Positions 32,248 through 41,391 of a stretch of DNA of 64,000 bases are shown here, piece after piece. Numbering within the stretch: the stretch's first letter is position 1; every line of letters starts with the position of its first letter. The DNA comes from Demequina litoralis. Lineage in GTDB: Bacteria; Actinomycetota; Actinomycetes; Actinomycetales; Demequinaceae. The position numbers were made by a program, and so were the translations under genes. The notes beneath the pieces are model-generated. The model was given only the letters and a program-made list of their open reading frames with translations, did no database searches and had not been told where the DNA came from. The stretch is from assembly GCF_030418455.1 (NCBI RefSeq), contig NZ_JAUHPW010000012.1, positions 34,684 through 98,683 on the forward strand. Direction: 5' to 3'.

Positions 32248-33831
32248 ATGACTTCGGCGGGAGCGCAGGACCACGTGCCGGCCCGGCGTTCCTTCGAGCC
32301 CGCCGTGTTCTGGCTCGCGCTCGCCGCCTTCGTCGCGTGGACCATCGCCGTCACGACCGGCTGGGCCGACCGCACCGTCGACACCTGGCTGCCCGCGTCG
32401 ACCGTGCCGGCGCGGAGCTACCTCGGCCAGGTGCTGGAGGCCTTCTCGCTCGCCACCAGCCCGATCTTCGTGACCCTGGTGACCGCGTCGCTCGCGCTGC
32501 GCTCGTACCGCAGGCGCCAGCGCCAGGTCGCGGTCGCGCTCACGGTCGCCGCGCTGGGCATGCCGCTCGCGCAGATCCTCCGTAGCGTGATCGCGCGGCC
32601 CCGCCCGGAGGGCGCCTTCGCGGACTCGCTGTCCGCCGCGGGCTCGTCGTACCCGTCGGGCCATGTGCTCGCGGTGACGATCCTGGTGTGGGTGCTCGTG
32701 ACGGTCGCGAACGCGCAGCGGCTGTCCACCGCCTCGCGCGTGCGGGTCAGGGTGCTCGGGGGCGCGCTGATCTTCTTCACGTGCCTCGACCAGTGGGCGC
32801 TCGGCGCCGTGCGCCTGTCGGACATGGTCGGGGGCTGGCTGTTCGGCATGGTGATCGCGTCCGCAGCGCTGTGGATCAGCGGGATCGAGCGGAGCGACCT
32901 GCCGTGGCGGCGGCGCCGGGCCGCCGATCGGTCCGGCAAGCGCGCGGCGGTGATCTACAACCCCACGAAGGTGCTCGAGTTCGACCAGTTCCGCCGCCGC
33001 GTGGGCGCTGCCATGGCCGAGGCCGGGTGGGAGATGCCCGTGTGGCTCGAGACCGAGCAGGACGATCCCGGCCACCAGATGGCCCGGGACGCCCGCGCGA
33101 GGGGCGTCGACCTGGTGCTCGTCGCCGGCGGCGACGGGACGGTGCGTGCGGTGTGCGAGGAGCTGGCGGGCGGCGGCGTCCCCGTGGCGATCATCCCCGC
33201 CGGCACCGGCAACCTTCTCGGCCGCAACCTCGGGGTGCCGCTCGACGAGGACGAGGCGCTGGACACCGCCCTCAACGGCGTGCCTCAGCCGGTCGACATG
33301 ATCCGCTGGTCCGCCGGCGGCACGCATGCGACGTTCGCCGTCATGGCCGGCGTGGGCCTCGACGCGCAGATCATGCGGGACACCGACCCCCGCCTCAAGA
33401 AGGTGGTCAAGGGCGGTGCCTACGTGGTCGCCGGCATCCGCCAGGTGGGCACCGAGCCGTTCAAGGCGAGGATCAAGGTCGACGGGCGTGTGGTCCACGA
33501 CGGCAGCGCCATCATGGCGCTCGTGGGCAACGTCGGGAAGCTGCAGGGCGGGGTCAACCTGCTGCCCGAGGCGCAGGCCGCGGACGGTCGCCTCCATGTC
33601 CTGGTCGCGCGCGCCAGGGGCGTGCGCGGGTGGGTGCAGCTGGTCGGCACCCTCGGCAAGGATGGTCCCGGCTCGCCGATGCGGAGGGTGTCCGGCACGC
33701 GGGTCGAGGCGGAGCTCGACCGCGAGGTGCCGTTCCAGATCGACGGCGACACCGAGGGGTCGACGCGGGCGTTCTCGGCCGAGGTGCTGCCGGAGGCGCT
33801 CCTGGTGATGGCTCCGCGCCCCGCGGACTGA
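32248..33831 (+). CDS. PAP2-like / diacylglycerol-kinase fusion protein
   Basis: A 527-residue fusion. Residues about 1-220 are a membrane PAP2-type domain with RSVIARPRP and YPSGHVLAV, corresponding to phosphatase motifs 1 and 2. Motif 3, normally S-R-x5-H-x3-D, reads DQWALGAVRLSDMVGG: the Ser, Arg and the catalytic His are replaced, so phosphatase activity is doubtful. Residues about 230-527 are a soluble DAGK catalytic domain (AVIYNPTK, LVAGGDGTVRAVCEEL, IIPAGTGNLLGRNLG) that phosphorylates a lipid such as diacylglycerol. The product would act in phospholipid recycling at the membrane. ATG 32248 follows AGGAGG. Confidence 0.9.
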   Translation: MTSAGAQDHVPARRSFEPAVFWLALAAFVAWTIAVTTGWADRTVDTWLPASTVPARSYLGQVLEAFSLATSPIFVTLVTASLALRSYRRRQRQVAVALTVAALGMPLAQILRSVIARPRPEGAFADSLSAAGSSYPSGHVLAVTILVWVLVTVANAQRLSTASRVRVRVLGGALIFFTCLDQWALGAVRLSDMVGGWLFGMVIASAALWISGIERSDLPWRRRRAADRSGKRAAVIYNPTKVLEFDQFRRRVGAAMAEAGWEMPVWLETEQDDPGHQMARDARARGVDLVLVAGGDGTVRAVCEELAGGGVPVAIIPAGTGNLLGRNLGVPLDEDEALDTALNGVPQPVDMIRWSAGGTHATFAVMAGVGLDAQIMRDTDPRLKKVVKGGAYVVAGIRQVGTEPFKARIKVDGRVVHDGSAIMALVGNVGKLQGGVNLLPEAQAADGRLHVLVARARGVRGWVQLVGTLGKDGPGSPMRRVSGTRVEAELDREVPFQIDGDTEGSTRAFSAEVLPEALLVMAPRPAD

Positions 33832-34156
33832 GCCTTCTCGCGCATCGTTCGGGCGGCAGACGCCCCGCTCGACGCGTGATTCGTGCGGAGTTCGTCACAC
33901 TGCGCGACACGTGCCACGGCCTGCGGGGCGATGTGCACGGGCGCCCATAACGTGGTCACGCGGCTCCTCGCCAGTTGCCCCCCAGCCTGGCGAGGAGTCG
34001 CCCAGGCGGCCGCCGCGTCGCGCGCCCGCCGCACCCTCGCCCGCGCTCTGACGGCGCCGTCCGCCCTCGTTCTTCGCGAACTCCCGGAATCCTCCGAGCC
34101 TCCTCCCGGTCTGCCCGAGTGGAGTGGTATCAGGACAGCATCCCGAGGAGGACACG
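33832..34156. other. Intergenic region before the HtrA-like protease
   Basis: This 325-base gap has no supported gene. CTCCTCGCCAG (33964-33974) pairs perfectly with CTGGCGAGGAG (33987-33997), a terminator-like hairpin about 130 bases after the kinase fusion. TATCAG at 34128-34133 is a possible -10 for the protease gene, with no convincing -35. Confidence 0.45.
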
Positions 34157-35467
34157 ATGAGCGACGAGACGCCCGCACCTGCCGCACCGGTGACGATCGA
34201 GCCGGAGCCCGAGGCCCCGCCGCGGAGGCGCTTCCGCGGACGCCACGCGGCCGTCGCGGCCGCGGCCTCCGCGCTCGTGCTCGGCGCCGTCGCGACGGGC
34301 CTGACCACCACCGCGGTGAGTCCCACGACGTCCACGACGACGGCCGGGGCCGCCGCGCTCGAGGCCGATGCGCCCGCGAGCCTCGGGGACACGTCGGCTC
34401 TCCCCGCCGTGCCTGGCGGCGCGGCCCGCCTCCCGTCCGGCGGCACCTGGCCCGGCGACGGGTCGACGGCGGGCGGCGGCGCATCGTCCGGCGCGGCGGC
34501 AGCCACCCAGGAGGAGGCGACCGCCGCGAGCGACACCGAGGCGACCGGCATCGTGCTCATCGACACGGTGCTCGGCTACGACGACGCCGAGGCGGCCGGC
34601 ACCGGCATGGTGCTGACGAGCGACGGCCTGGTCCTCACCAACAACCACGTCATCGAGGACTCGACCGAGATCTCCGTCACCATCGCGGACACGGGCGAGA
34701 CGTACGCGGCGACCGTGGTGGGCGTGGACGATGCGGACGACGTCGCGCTGCTCCAGCTCGACGGCGCCTCGGGCCTCACCACAGTGACGGTCGACGACGA
34801 CGGCGTCACCGCGGGCGACGACGTCACCGCGGTGGGCAACGCCGAGGGCGGCGGCGTGCTCATGGCGGCGGACGGCTCGGTGACCGCGCTCGAGTCGTCG
34901 GTCACCACGTCGGCCGACTTCACGACCGCGAGCGAGACCCTCGACGGCATGATCGAGTTCTCCGCCGACGTGGTCGGAGGCGACTCGGGCGGCGCGCTGC
35001 TCGACGACGAGGGCGAGGTGATCGGCATGACCACCGCGGCGTCCACCGGCACCGCCGTCACCACCGCCTTCGCGATCCCCATCGAGGACGCGCTCGCGAT
35101 CGTCGCGCAGATCCAGGCCGGCGACGAGTCCGACGGCGTCACCCTCGGCTACCCGGCGATGCTCGGTGTCGCGATCGCGAGCGACCAGCAGTTCGCCTTC
35201 GGCCCCGGCGGGCGCGCCGCGCAGGCCTCCACGACCGAGGGTGCCGAGGTGCAGTACGTCTACGCCGGTACCCCGGCCGCGGACGCGGGCCTCGCGGCGG
35301 GAGACGTGGTCACGGACGTCGACGGCACCGCGGTCGCGAGCGGCTCGGAGCTCGCCGCGCTGCTCGACACGTACGAGCCGGGCGACTCCGTCACGATCGG
35401 CTGGACCGACGCGGCCGGGGCGGCCCAGGCCGCGACCGTCACCCTCATCGAGGGGCCCGCGATCTAG
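34157..35467 (+). CDS. Membrane-anchored HtrA/DegP-like serine protease with PDZ domain
   Basis: A 436-residue protein. A short cytoplasmic N terminus (Pro/Glu-rich, then RRRFRGRH) leads into one membrane helix (AAVAAAASALVLGAVATGL), placing the rest outside. A trypsin-like domain follows with the triad His (LTNNHVIED), Asp (DDADDVALLQLD) and Ser (VVGGDSGGALLDDEGEVIGM). The C-terminal PDZ domain (VQYVYAGTPAADAGLAAGDVVTDVDG) binds peptide ends. Very low in Lys/Arg. Role: quality control or signalling proteolysis at the cell surface. ATG 34157 follows GAGGAGG. It converges with the CocE gene at 15 bases. Confidence 0.92.
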   Translation: MSDETPAPAAPVTIEPEPEAPPRRRFRGRHAAVAAAASALVLGAVATGLTTTAVSPTTSTTTAGAAALEADAPASLGDTSALPAVPGGAARLPSGGTWPGDGSTAGGGASSGAAAATQEEATAASDTEATGIVLIDTVLGYDDAEAAGTGMVLTSDGLVLTNNHVIEDSTEISVTIADTGETYAATVVGVDDADDVALLQLDGASGLTTVTVDDDGVTAGDDVTAVGNAEGGGVLMAADGSVTALESSVTTSADFTTASETLDGMIEFSADVVGGDSGGALLDDEGEVIGMTTAASTGTAVTTAFAIPIEDALAIVAQIQAGDESDGVTLGYPAMLGVAIASDQQFAFGPGGRAAQASTTEGAEVQYVYAGTPAADAGLAAGDVVTDVDGTAVASGSELAALLDTYEPGDSVTIGWTDAAGAAQAATVTLIEGPAI

Positions 35468-35482
35468 GGATGCGGCGCCCTG

Positions 35483-37201
35483 TCAGGCTCCCTCGCCGGA
35501 CGCGGGGGAGCCCGACGCGTCGCGTGCCGCGTCTCGCACCGGCAGCTCGAGACGCGAGGCGTGCGGGCCCTCATGCGAGAGCTCCACGTGCGCCACGACG
35601 GTCTCCTCCGCGGTGAGCGCCCGCTCGCCCGTGCCGGGGTTGCGGGAGTAGCGCGGGTGCGCGCCGGAGGAGACCTGGACGCTCACGCGGTGGCCCGGTA
35701 GGAACCGGTGGAACGTGGGCCACAGGCGCACCTCGACCTCCCGGAACCCGTCGGCGTCCGGCTCGGGGTCCGATGCGGCGGTCGCCACCGAGCCCACGCG
35801 TCGGATCCCGTCGCAGACGGTCATGGAGCGGCCGTCGGGGTGCACGTCCGTGAGCCGCACGAAGACGTCGACGCTCGGCGCGGTCGCGCGCACCCGGATG
35901 CGCGCGACGGGCTCGCCGGCGACGTCCAAGGGCGCCGCGAGCGTCGCGCCGCGGAACACCGCGACGTCCGCGCGCGACTCGTGCGCGGCGTTGTCGACCG
36001 GGCCGCTGTCGGGGTTGAGGCTCGGGCCGCCGACCGCGGGCGTCGGCTCCTGGGGGTCGTAGTCGTAGGCCGTGGTCCCGCCGCGGGGGCTGCCGGTCCC
36101 GAACGTGCCGTCCGGGTGCAGGAACCAGGCCTGCGGCACCGCATCGGCGGGCGGCCACTCCTCCAGGTCGTGCCACGCCTCGGCGCCGGTCTGGAAGGCC
36201 CGGACCAGGCTCGCGCGAGTGGACGGCTCGTCCGAGAAGGTCGAGCGCAGCAGGTCGAGCGTGTCGAGGTGCGCGGGCGCGTTGAGGCCGGGGGAGACGT
36301 GGCCCCACGGCCCGAGCGTGAGCCGCGGCGCGTTGCCCGCCGCGACGAGCCGTCGGTGGCTGCGCAGCTGCCACGGCAGGAAGATGTCGTACCAGCCCGT
36401 CACCATCGCGATCGGCGCGGTGACGTCGGTCACCGACGCGGTGTGCGACTGCTGCGTCCAGTACTCGTCCGCGAGGCTCTCGTGACGCAGCCAGTCCTGG
36501 TACCAGTGGACCGTCTCGCCCGCGGCCGCACGGTCGCCCGCACCCAACGGAAGGACGTCGAAGGCCCGCGCGAGCCGACGGTCGGGCAGCGCCTGCCCGA
36601 GCAGCGCCAGCCCGCCCTTGCGCATCCGCACCATCATGCGCGTCCAGCCGAGCGAGTTGCGCAGCGAGAAGGCCCCGTTGTCCCACGTGACCGCGCCGAA
36701 GTCGGGCATCGTGATGAGCATGATGTGGGCGTCCGGCGCGAGCGCGGGCTCCTCCGTCGCTAGCCGGCCGGCGACCGCCCACTGCGTGTAGCCCATGTAG
36801 CTCTGGCCGTACATCACGAGGCGGCCCGTGAACCACGGCTGTGCCCGCAGCCATCGGACGGTGTCGATGCCGTCGCGCTGCTCGTCGACCTGCGGCGTGA
36901 AGGTGCCCGCCGAGCCCCACGTGCCGCGGCACGACTGGAACACCACCGGGTAGCCCTCGTAGGCGAGCATCCGCGCCGCGTCCGCGAGCGGGCCGCGCCG
37001 CCCGTACGGGCCGCGGATGAGGATGGTGGGGAGCGTCGCATCCGCCTCCAGGGGGACGATGCGGTCGGCGAGCAGCACCGTGCCGTCCGTCATGGGGACC
37101 TCGAGGTCGCGCTCGATCCGGATGTCGTGCGGCCCCGGTGCCACGCCGCGATGCGAGCGCGCGTCCAGCGCGCGGGTGATCCGCTGGCGAAGGGTGGTCA
37201 T
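35483..37201 (-). CDS. CocE/NonD family hydrolase (X-Pro dipeptidyl-peptidase type)
   Basis: A 572-residue alpha/beta hydrolase. Nucleophile Ser lies in MYGQSYMGYTQWA (G-x-S-Y-x-G), Asp in VTGWYDIFLPWQ, and His in LGPWGHVSPG. The N-terminal part has the family's FQSCRGTWGSAGTF oxyanion segment, and the C-terminal about 220 residues form the jelly-roll domain of the S15 family (VDVFVRLTDVHPDGRSM, FLPGHRVSVQVSS). Members cleave esters, amides or N-terminal X-Pro dipeptides; the substrate is not predictable. No signal peptide, so cytosolic. ATG at 37199-37201, preceded by GAGGAGCAGC. Confidence 0.9.
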   Translation of the reverse strand: MTTLRQRITRALDARSHRGVAPGPHDIRIERDLEVPMTDGTVLLADRIVPLEADATLPTILIRGPYGRRGPLADAARMLAYEGYPVVFQSCRGTWGSAGTFTPQVDEQRDGIDTVRWLRAQPWFTGRLVMYGQSYMGYTQWAVAGRLATEEPALAPDAHIMLITMPDFGAVTWDNGAFSLRNSLGWTRMMVRMRKGGLALLGQALPDRRLARAFDVLPLGAGDRAAAGETVHWYQDWLRHESLADEYWTQQSHTASVTDVTAPIAMVTGWYDIFLPWQLRSHRRLVAAGNAPRLTLGPWGHVSPGLNAPAHLDTLDLLRSTFSDEPSTRASLVRAFQTGAEAWHDLEEWPPADAVPQAWFLHPDGTFGTGSPRGGTTAYDYDPQEPTPAVGGPSLNPDSGPVDNAAHESRADVAVFRGATLAAPLDVAGEPVARIRVRATAPSVDVFVRLTDVHPDGRSMTVCDGIRRVGSVATAASDPEPDADGFREVEVRLWPTFHRFLPGHRVSVQVSSGAHPRYSRNPGTGERALTAEETVVAHVELSHEGPHASRLELPVRDAARDASGSPASGEGA

Positions 37202-37274
37202 GCTGCTCCTCGGGACGTTCGCGGGTGTGCCGTTCCCAGGCTAGGGGTGCCTCGAGGGTGGGGGGGACCTCAGG

Positions 37275-37306
37275 CTGACATGGGGTGTCAGAAGCGGACC
37301 TACGAT
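37275..37306 (+). promoter_or_regulatory. Inverted repeat and -10 box before the small lipoprotein gene
   Basis: CTGACA (37275-37280) and TGTCAG (37286-37291) form an inverted repeat; TACGAT at 37301-37306 is a fair -10. CTGACA may also act as the -35 box with a 20-base spacer. Weak support. Confidence 0.3.
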
Positions 37307-37348
37307 GTCCCGGTTGCCCGGACCGGGCCCTGACACGAAGGAACGCAC

Positions 37349-37810
37349 ATGCGCATCACCCCTGGCGCCAAGACGGCGCTCGTCGCCGCCACCGCCGGCC
37401 TCCTCCTGACCGCCTGTGCGGCCGACACCGACAGCGCGGCGGAGTCGAGCGCGAGCGCGTCCGCCGATGCGGCGCCGAACGTCGCGGCGATCGTCGCCGA
37501 TGTCAACACCGTCACGGGCTGCGAGGCCTTCGGCGGCACCTGGGCCGGCGGCAAGGTCGCCGGAGAGGGCGTCGTCGCGGGCTGGGAGTACACCTGCGAC
37601 GTCGACGGCGACGACGTCGTCGAGACCACGCTGAGGATCTACGCCGACGACGCGGACCTCGAGACCGACCTCGCGACCGTCGAGGCCGCTTCGACCGACA
37701 CCGCGATCGTCCAGGGCTCCGGCTACCTCGTCGCCACCACCGACTGGTCGCACCTCTCCAGCCTCGTCGAGACCGATGTCGAGCTCGTGCGCGAGCTGCC
37801 CACGGAGTAG
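37349..37810 (+). CDS. Small secreted lipoprotein of unknown function
   Basis: A 153-residue protein with a lipoprotein signal peptide (MRITPGAKTALVAATAGLLLTAC, lipobox LLTAC, lipidated Cys near residue 23). The mature part is acidic, Ser/Ala-rich at first and then folded, with two Cys (TGCEAFGG, YTCDVDG) that could form a disulfide. No known domain. ATG 37349 follows GAAGGAACGCAC. It converges on the GH115 gene with five bases between stops. Confidence 0.72.
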   Translation: MRITPGAKTALVAATAGLLLTACAADTDSAAESSASASADAAPNVAAIVADVNTVTGCEAFGGTWAGGKVAGEGVVAGWEYTCDVDGDDVVETTLRIYADDADLETDLATVEAASTDTAIVQGSGYLVATTDWSHLSSLVETDVELVRELPTE

Positions 37811-37815
37811 CGGGT

Positions 37816-40800
37816 TCAGCGCGCGATCGCGTCCTCGGGCCACTCGGCGTCGATCGGCGGCAGCTCGTCGCCCTGCGTGAGGTAGAGGCGCGCGACCCGC
37901 AGGCCCGCCTCGTGCGCGAGCACGGACAGCGTGTGCTCGCCCGCCGCGATCTCCAGGTCCGACAGGTGCGCCCACGTCCACACCTGCTGCGTGCCGAACG
38001 TGTAGAGGCGGCCCTTGCAGAACTGCTCCTCGAGCGGCTGCGGTGTGCCGTCGAGCGCGAGGAAGCAGCCGTCGTCGTCGTGGCTGTCGCACTTGGTGAG
38101 CATCCACACGCGGTAGCGGCCGGGCGTCTCGACGCGGACGCGCACGTGCATGCCGGGCGCCTCGGCCGGGTCCGTCCAGCGGCGGAAGGGCGCGTCGACG
38201 TGCATCGCGAGGCCGGTGCGACCATCCGTCTCGGCGTTCGTGTGGCGCCATGCGACGGACGGCGCGTCGAGGCTCGCCGTCACGTAGCCGTCGGGTGAGC
38301 CGAGCAGCGCGCGCTCGGCGCGGATCGCGAGCACGCCGGGGCGGTGTTCGCCGATCGCGCCCGCAGGGATCGCGGCGCGCACGTCCTTGCGGCCGTCCGG
38401 ACCGGCCCCGTGGCGGGGCGCGCCCAGCACGGGCTGGGGGATGCGTCGCGGCACGCGGAACGTGGGATTGCCGTCCCAGTGGTGCGAGTCGGCGTAGACG
38501 GCGGGATGCGGCTCGATGTCCACCGGCGTCACGCGGTAGACGTCGCGTGCGACCACGTCGAGGCCCGCGAGGTCGATCGCCAGCGGGTCAGGATCGGCCG
38601 CCGGGACGGGCGTGCCCGCGCCCGGCGACGGCAGGGGTCCCAGCGCGCTGCCGCGCCGGGCTGCCGTGTAGATGACGGCCTTCGACAGCGCGACGTGCCG
38701 GTCGACCACGTGCAGGCGGAGCGTGTGCGGGCCGGCCTCGAGGAACGGCAGGCGCAGCTCGAGGCGTTCGACGTTCTCCAGCACCACCTGGTACCAGTCG
38801 CCGCGCTTCTCGTCGGTGGTGGGCGACTCGACCACGACCGGGGCGTGGTCGTCGACGGACACCGCGAGGCGGATGCGACCGGTCGAGTCGAGCGTGGGGA
38901 AGCGGTGCAGCTCGAGGAGGTGCGCGCCGGGCGTGCGGAGGTGCACGTCGAACTCGAGCGCCGCACCCGGGGCCTCCGGGGTCGCCGCTCCCACCGCGGT
39001 CGTGAGGGCGTTGCCGAACCGCCCGACCACGGGCACCGTCCCCCAGCCGCTCGTCGCGTGCGACGCGATCCGCGAGGGCGCGTCGGCCAGCAGCGACACG
39101 GTGCCGTCGGACTCCACGCGGTCGCCGGGCCGCGCGTCCGCGCGGGCCTCGGCCACGACGTCGACGACGACCTCGCACCCCGGCCCGGTCACGGTCAGGG
39201 TGCCGGTGCGTCCGGCCGCCGCCGCATCGTCCACCCGGACGGTCAGGCGGCGCTCCGCTCCCACCGTGCCGCCGCGGGCCTCGACGGCGATCCACGGGTC
39301 GCCGTCGATGGAGAAGTCGACGTCGTCGGCGCCGGTCGAGAACACCTCGAGCCACTTGGGGGCGCCGTCGGGCGACAGGACGATGCGCGGGCGGGCGACG
39401 GGCGCATCGTCGCCCCACACGGTGACGCCGAGGGTGGACGCGCCGATCTCGAGCGCGGGCCGGGCGGCAGGGAAGAGCGCGGTGGTGGGCGGCGCGAAGT
39501 TCTCGGGGTTGAGGATCCCGTCCCACCTCCCGTCGCTCATCACGGTGTTGTAGTGGCGGATCATCGCGCGCTTGTGGCCGTCGAGCGTGCGGGCGATCTC
39601 GAGGAACCGGTCGGCCGCGCGCATCTTGCCCTGGTCGTACGCGAGCAGCGAGCGGTCCGCGTACGCGAAGCTCGCGGAGGCCAGGTAGGACGCGTGCACC
39701 TTCATCCCCATGAGCTGGAAGAAGGCGTCGCGCTCGGCCTCGGGCAGGGCCGCCATCACGGCGTTGACGCGGTCGTACAGGTCGCGCATCGTCGCGAGCC
39801 GGCGGCCGGCCTCGTCCCCGTACGCGGTGTGCGAGAACGACCGCGTGTGGAGGTGCTCGATCTTGCGCTGGTTGGCCTCCTGGGCCCACGCGTCGTAGAT
39901 CGCGGCGACCTCGGACCCGTGGCTGCCGGAGAAGTTCTGGTCGATCCACCCGGCGGTGAACGCGGTGACGTCGGCCGTGGTGGACTCCTTGCCCACCTCC
40001 CACGCGTAGCGGAGGAAGAACTCGGTGTCCTGCTCGAGCGGCTTGAGCGAGCCGATGTTGTCGATCCACAGGGTGCGGATGCCGTGGTCCCACGCCTTGC
40101 CCAGCTCCAGCTTCATGTGCGCGAGCGGCGTGGAGCCGATGAACAGGTAGGAGCGCGGCGGCTCCGACCAGTACGACGAGTGGTAGTACAGCCCCTGGCC
40201 GCCGGGGCGCGCGGCCTCCTCATCGGTGGGGAAGCGGCGGATGTAGCCGAAGTTGTCGTCCGCCCAGATGATCGTGACGTCCTCGGGGATCGCCATGCCG
40301 GCGTCGTAGAGGCCCAGGACCTCCTTGTACGGCACGAAGGTCGACAGCCGCGTGCCGTCGTTGGGGCCGAGCGCGCCGTCGAGCATGCCGCGCTGGTCGG
40401 CGATGATCTGGCCGAGCAGGTCCATCTTGGCCCGGTCGCGAGCGCCGGGGGACAGGGACGGGTCGTCGTCGATGCGCGAGGTGACGAAGCCGGAGTCGTG
40501 GATGCCGCGCATGCCGACGGTCCAGCCCATCTCGTACTCGCGGTTCTGGTCGATGCCGCCGCGCCAGTAGTCCTGGAGCAGCTCGCGGTTGCGGCCCGGG
40601 ATCGAGTAGTCGTACTCGACGTCCTCGCCGACCGACTCGACCCACGGGCGCCACTCGTTCTCGTTCGAGCGGGACAGCATGTCGCAGTGGGACGTGCCGA
40701 CGACGATGCCCATGTCCTGGGCCAGACGGCCGTTGCGGGGGTCGCCGTTGAAGTGGTTGACGTGCATCGCGGGCCAGATGTGGTTGGCGCGCAGGCGCAG

Positions 40801-41391
40801 CAGCAGCTCGAAGACGCGCGCATACAGCTCGGGCCCGATGGTGCCGTCCGCGGTGTGGGCGCGGGCCCAGGCCTCGAGCGCCTCCTCGTCGTTGATGAAG
40901 ATGCCGCGGTAGCGCACCGAGGGATGCTCGCAGGCGAGCGTGCCGGTCGCGACACGCACCTCGTCGCGCGTGCGCACCGGCACGTCCGCGAACCAGCGCC
41001 AGGGGGACACGCCCATGGCGGCGCACAGGTCGTAGACGCCGTAGATCGCGCCGCGGCGGTCGGTGCCGACGATCCACAGCCGGTCGTCGGCGGCGTGCAG
41101 GACGTAGCCCTCCCACCGCGGGCGGCCGTCCTCGTCGAGCAGGCCCGAGGTGTCGACGCCGGCCGCGTGCGCCTCGGCGGCGAGGGGCGAGCCGAGCGTG
41201 GCGACCACGATGCGCGCGTCCGCGATGCCGCCGGCCACGGTGGTCGCGGCGCCGGCGACGTCGGTCAGGTCGGCGGCGAGGTCGCCGACGGCGCGCAGCA
41301 GCGCCCCGTCCTCGCGCGGGTCCACCGCGATCGCGGCCTTCCCGCCGCGGCGCGCGAGCAGCACGCCGCCCTCGTTCACCAGGTAGCTCAT
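37816..41391 (-). CDS. GH115 family alpha-glucuronidase
   Basis: A 1191-residue glycoside hydrolase that removes alpha-1,2-linked glucuronic acid or its 4-O-methyl form from xylan, and in some members from arabinogalactan. Family segments: GVYDLCAAMGVSPWRWFADVP, HPSVRYRGIFINDEEALEAW, NHIWPAMHVNHFN, EMGWTVGMRGIHDSGF, and IIWADDNFGYIRRFP with the conserved YYHSSYW. The C-terminal half (about 690-1191) holds beta-sandwich modules. It has no signal peptide, so it should act in the cytosol on imported oligosaccharides. ATG 41391 overlaps the upstream LacI stop by four bases, so regulator and enzyme are one operon. The frame extends upstream but the Met at 41391 fits homologues. Confidence 0.92.
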   Translation of the reverse strand: MSYLVNEGGVLLARRGGKAAIAVDPREDGALLRAVGDLAADLTDVAGAATTVAGGIADARIVVATLGSPLAAEAHAAGVDTSGLLDEDGRPRWEGYVLHAADDRLWIVGTDRRGAIYGVYDLCAAMGVSPWRWFADVPVRTRDEVRVATGTLACEHPSVRYRGIFINDEEALEAWARAHTADGTIGPELYARVFELLLRLRANHIWPAMHVNHFNGDPRNGRLAQDMGIVVGTSHCDMLSRSNENEWRPWVESVGEDVEYDYSIPGRNRELLQDYWRGGIDQNREYEMGWTVGMRGIHDSGFVTSRIDDDPSLSPGARDRAKMDLLGQIIADQRGMLDGALGPNDGTRLSTFVPYKEVLGLYDAGMAIPEDVTIIWADDNFGYIRRFPTDEEAARPGGQGLYYHSSYWSEPPRSYLFIGSTPLAHMKLELGKAWDHGIRTLWIDNIGSLKPLEQDTEFFLRYAWEVGKESTTADVTAFTAGWIDQNFSGSHGSEVAAIYDAWAQEANQRKIEHLHTRSFSHTAYGDEAGRRLATMRDLYDRVNAVMAALPEAERDAFFQLMGMKVHASYLASASFAYADRSLLAYDQGKMRAADRFLEIARTLDGHKRAMIRHYNTVMSDGRWDGILNPENFAPPTTALFPAARPALEIGASTLGVTVWGDDAPVARPRIVLSPDGAPKWLEVFSTGADDVDFSIDGDPWIAVEARGGTVGAERRLTVRVDDAAAAGRTGTLTVTGPGCEVVVDVVAEARADARPGDRVESDGTVSLLADAPSRIASHATSGWGTVPVVGRFGNALTTAVGAATPEAPGAALEFDVHLRTPGAHLLELHRFPTLDSTGRIRLAVSVDDHAPVVVESPTTDEKRGDWYQVVLENVERLELRLPFLEAGPHTLRLHVVDRHVALSKAVIYTAARRGSALGPLPSPGAGTPVPAADPDPLAIDLAGLDVVARDVYRVTPVDIEPHPAVYADSHHWDGNPTFRVPRRIPQPVLGAPRHGAGPDGRKDVRAAIPAGAIGEHRPGVLAIRAERALLGSPDGYVTASLDAPSVAWRHTNAETDGRTGLAMHVDAPFRRWTDPAEAPGMHVRVRVETPGRYRVWMLTKCDSHDDDGCFLALDGTPQPLEEQFCKGRLYTFGTQQVWTWAHLSDLEIAAGEHTLSVLAHEAGLRVARLYLTQGDELPPIDAEWPEDAIAR

